Below, piece by piece: positions 61,434 to 64,000 of a stretch of 64,000 bases of DNA. The notes under the pieces were generated by a model. That model saw only the letters and a program-made list of their open reading frames with translations. It searched no databases and was not told the origin of the DNA. Position 1 is the first letter of the stretch. Each line of letters starts with the position of its first letter. This stretch comes from Arbacia lixula (Eukaryota > Echinodermata > Echinoidea > Arbacioida > Arbaciidae), in assembly GCA_963669155.1 (NCBI GenBank), contig OZ022591.1:16665860-16729859 (forward strand). Reading direction: 5' to 3'. A program made the translations under genes and the position numbers.

Positions 61434-62325
61434 GTACGTATGTGGCTTAATTTATCATTTATCATCACTTTGTGTTCTTTTGCATGAAAAGATGAAACTC
61501 CTCAGACTCAAGATGTTGCTCCCTATGACTCTTTTAGGGTTCCCAGCCCAACAGAGAAATCAGGGAAATCAGAGAAAATTATTGTACTTTTCCCATGCCA
61601 AAAAGTGTAGTGCCCCTTTCCTCCAGAGCTGCCTCTCCCTTTCATACCATGAAACTTCAAATGAGTTAATTATCATGGAATTTTGAGACTAAATCAGGGA
61701 AAAATTAGGGGATTTTGTTTTCTTGAAATGCTGGGAACCCTTTCTTTGTGTCTGACAAGATACAACTCTGATTATACATGTACATGTCTTTTTAAAAGAG
61801 CCAACAATTGTGTGGCAGCATACCTCCCCTTGAATAGGAGATTGTATGAAGGTCCGGTGTATAGGATTGTTGTTAAGTGTCATTGAGTCATTCTTGAGTC
61901 CTGTATGTACACGGTTCCTATACAGGCTACCCAACCATATGTAATCTTATGCAGGGGCTACGCTTACCCTGCGTGTAATTTTTTCATGATTTCACAGCAA
62001 ATTTTGGCGTAATCGCTTTGCAACATTACGTAAATATATGCAAAGCCCGGTGTAAAAGCCCGTTAAGAAAGAACAAAATTGTTAAAAAATTTATTTCTCT
62101 CGAGTTCTCGTTGGTGCTCATTTTGCAATGCATACTGTATCTTTGTTCAATCAATATTTTCAGAACCATGCTTTTATAATTTGCAATCTTGATGTAGATG
62201 CTCATCATTCAACATTTCGGTTGCTTTTGTTCTTACAAATACAAGTTTGTAAAACAGTTTTGTATTGTTGCTGTCGAGGACACAGTTGTTATCAATTTTG
62301 TAACTTTGTTTTTATTTCTTTTCAG

Positions 62326-62418
62326 GGAAACCAGATGTGGTAGTTTCAGAAGATGAAGAATACAGTAAGGTCAACTTTGACAAAGTCAGGTCGCTGAAGG
62401 CTGTATTTGAGAAAGATG
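62326..62418 (+). CDS. ACAT1: ACAT1 exon 9
   Basis: The acceptor is TTTCTTTTCAG and the donor G/GTAAGA, phase 1 at both ends. It encodes [18 protein letters not shown] and [14 protein letters not shown], matching the human GQPDVVVKEDEEY region. The donor lies about 90 bp upstream of a very long pure TTC tract. Confidence 0.95.
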
Positions 62419-62510
62419 GTAAGAACATTTAAAGCATCAGCTTCTCATAGTTCTAACAGTATGATAACTTTCCAAACTGCTTTAAAATGTAAATTGCTTT
62501 AAAAAGTAAT

Positions 62511-62773
62511 TTCTTCTTCTTCTTCTTCTTCTTCTTCTTCTTCTTCTTCTTCTTCTTCTTCTTCTTCTTCTTCTTCTTCTTCTTCTTCTTCTTCTTCTTC
62601 TTCTTCTTCTTCTTCTTCTTCTTCTTCTTCTTCTTCTTCTTCTTCTTCTTCTTCTTCTTCTTCTTCTTCTTCTTCTTCTTCTTCTTCTTCTTCTTCTTCT
62701 TCTTCTTCTTCTTCTTCTTCTTCTTCTTCTTCTTCTAATTCTTCTTCTAATTCTAATTCTAATTCTAATTCTA
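62511..62773. repeat. Long pure TTC microsatellite in ACAT1 intron 9
   Basis: About 226 bp of uninterrupted TTC (62511-62736, about 75 units) is followed by a short TTCTAA/TTCTAAT tail to 62773. The sense strand is the pyrimidine strand. Confidence 0.95.
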
Positions 62774-63133
62774 AATTAATGCAATTTGGAAATTTTGTAG
62801 TACCAGTACATTGTTCGTGAATATGATAACTGGTAGTAAAGTTTTAATTTATTTAGTTGATATGTAGGGTAGTACTGAAAAGTAAAGATGATTCCTTAAA
62901 ATCTCAGCCAAATATTAAATGCATTATTTGTGTGTGCATTCATGGTTCAATTAATTAATCAGTACAGAACATGATCGTAATCTTTTATCTAAGGCTTGAT
63001 TTAAATCAGTGAGCTTCTAGAATTGATCATAGCTGCTTGGTTAAGTTTGCATGCAATTACATTAAATTATGTAAATTTGCAATTATACCTTTGCTACCTG
63101 TGCTATGTGAATGTGTCACATCATTATTATTGA

Positions 63134-63284
63134 AAAGGGGTAGTCCACCTTGAAATTAAGTTGGTGTTCAAGATCATAACTTTCTTATTCTATTACGGAT
63201 TTTCGTCAAACCTTGACTAATGTGTTTCTATCATGTTTCTGTATTTGTTGGAGGCAACTTAATTTCAGGATGGACTATCCCTTG
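63134..63284. mobile_element. Family Z MITE in ACAT1 intron 9
   Basis: The ends AGGGGTAGTCCACCTTGAA and TTCAGGATGGACTATCCCT pair. Inner motifs (GATCATAACTTTCTTA, GGATTTTCGTCAAACCTTGA) match the family. The TTAA flanks have decayed to TTGA. The left arm is internally shortened. Confidence 0.75.
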
Positions 63285-63291
63285 AATCAAC

Positions 63292-63335
<44 letters not shown>

Positions 63336-63350
63336 AATGATGATGATGAG
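63292..63350. repeat. GAT microsatellite
   Basis: (ATG)n of about 59 bp with one interruption, 40 bp upstream of ACAT1 exon 10. Confidence 0.9.
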
Positions 63351-63389
63351 TACTGAGGATGTTTTGTTTGCTGTTCTTTGCTGCTTCAG

Positions 63390-63503
63390 GCACAGTGACG
63401 GCAGCCAACGCCAGCACGCTGAATGACGGAGCTGCAGCCATGGTGCTCATGACAGCACAGGCAGCAGAGAAGCTCAACGTCAAGCCGCTTGCTAGGATAC
63501 TGG
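63390..63503 (+). CDS. ACAT1: ACAT1 exon 10
   Basis: The acceptor is GCTGCTTCAG and the donor G/GTAAGA, phase 1 at both ends. It encodes [37 protein letters not shown] and LG. GTVTAxNAS-x-LNDGAAA is the thiolase signature that contacts CoA and, in T2 enzymes, helps build the potassium site. All hallmark residues are kept. Confidence 0.95.
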
Positions 63504-63779
63504 GTAAGAACCAGCACCGAGGGCTCCACAATCACGTGGCCAGTCACAATTACCCGTATTCTGAACAGAGGTTTAACGCAAACAGTGTACTAAACCAGGG
63601 CCCTGTTGCATAAAACTTACCATTGATGGTAACTTGCTACCAACAGCAACTATGGAAACCTTGTTACCTTGGTAATTACCATTGATGAGAGAGTTATTGA
63701 TTTAATCTTATTGTTTTGTCCTCGGAATCACTATGGTATATTGAGTTTGTCCATGTATTCATTACAGTCAATAATTGCA

Positions 63780-63892
63780 ATCTACAAATTTTCTTTTCCT
63801 TTGACCGATTTTCGTCAAACCTCCACCTGTATGTTTCATGTTTCTATTTTTATTAAAACCAACTTAATTTTAGCGTGGGCATTCTCTTTAAT
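63780..63892. mobile_element. Family Z MITE, right-half fragment
   Basis: TTGACCGATTTTCGTCAAACC through ACCAACTTAATTTTAGCGTGG and an end in TCTTTAA match the right arm of the family. It lies in ACAT1 intron 10. Confidence 0.65.
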
Positions 63893-63987
63893 ACACACTT
63901 CATACTGTTCTGTACTCAGTGGAGAATATACTTGCCACAGTGCCTCCAGAGTTTAATTGTGCAATCCTCCTGTCATCCTTTCCCCAG

Positions 63988-64000
63988 GTTTTGCTGATGC
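63988..64000 (+). CDS. ACAT1: ACAT1 exon 11 (cut by window edge)
   Basis: After the acceptor CTTTCCCCAG the sequence completes a Gly and reads Phe-Ala-Asp-Ala, the same as human ACAT1 (FADA). The remaining exons, holding the catalytic His and second Cys, are outside the window. Confidence 0.9.

Noticed and set aside
63600-63690. Palindromic ACCATTGATGGTA motif shared with 29615-29635
   Set aside because: Probably the end of another short repeat, but I could not delimit an element at either place.

Overview
The window looks like nuclear DNA of an intron-rich marine invertebrate, most plausibly an echinoderm, though a lancelet or hemichordate would fit too. This is inferred from three animal genes with GT-AG introns, AT-rich intergenic DNA, very many short hairpin transposons, an intact Sleeping Beauty-like Tc1 element and an RTE-type LINE tail. 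Nothing in the sequence fixes the species. All three recognisable host genes lie on the + strand. No prokaryotic-type system, CRISPR array or operon is present.

Layout. (1) 2-358 is the last coding exon of betaine-homocysteine S-methyltransferase (BHMT), followed by a T/G-rich presumptive 3' UTR. (2) 11632-46939 holds four exons of a class C, metabotropic-glutamate-receptor-like GPCR, with compatible phases at every junction. They encode the second half of the Venus-flytrap domain, the cysteine-rich domain, all seven membrane segments and the stop. The exon for the first half of the ligand-binding domain was not found. The first intron seen is 27.6 kb and is packed with transposons. (3) 52644 to the right edge holds the first eleven exons of mitochondrial acetyl-CoA acetyltransferase (ACAT1, thiolase T2), from start codon to about residue 309.

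Most of the rest is repeats. I could delimit several families by comparing copies within the window: a ~731-bp family with 8-bp target duplications and no terminal inverted repeats (four copies, two forming a 1.47-kb palindrome); a ~650-720-bp family with TIRs and 8-9-bp duplications; two TTAA-flanked hairpin families; a ~220-bp TA-type hairpin family (five copies, three in ACAT1 introns); a long-TIR family with G/C homopolymers inside its ends; a complete Tc1 element with an intact 340-residue transposase; and an RTE LINE 3' end. Microsatellites are abundant, including a pure ~226-bp TTC tract in ACAT1 intron 9. A 200-N gap lies at 50037-50236.

The three genes are not functionally linked. 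BHMT belongs to methionine/betaine metabolism, the receptor to amino-acid-type signalling, and ACAT1 to ketone-body and isoleucine metabolism. The most notable structures are the nested palindromic transposon, a ~150-bp minisatellite that runs into and supplies the splice acceptor of the receptor's last exon, and a degenerate tandem triplication of the end of ACAT1 exon 7 together with its donor site.
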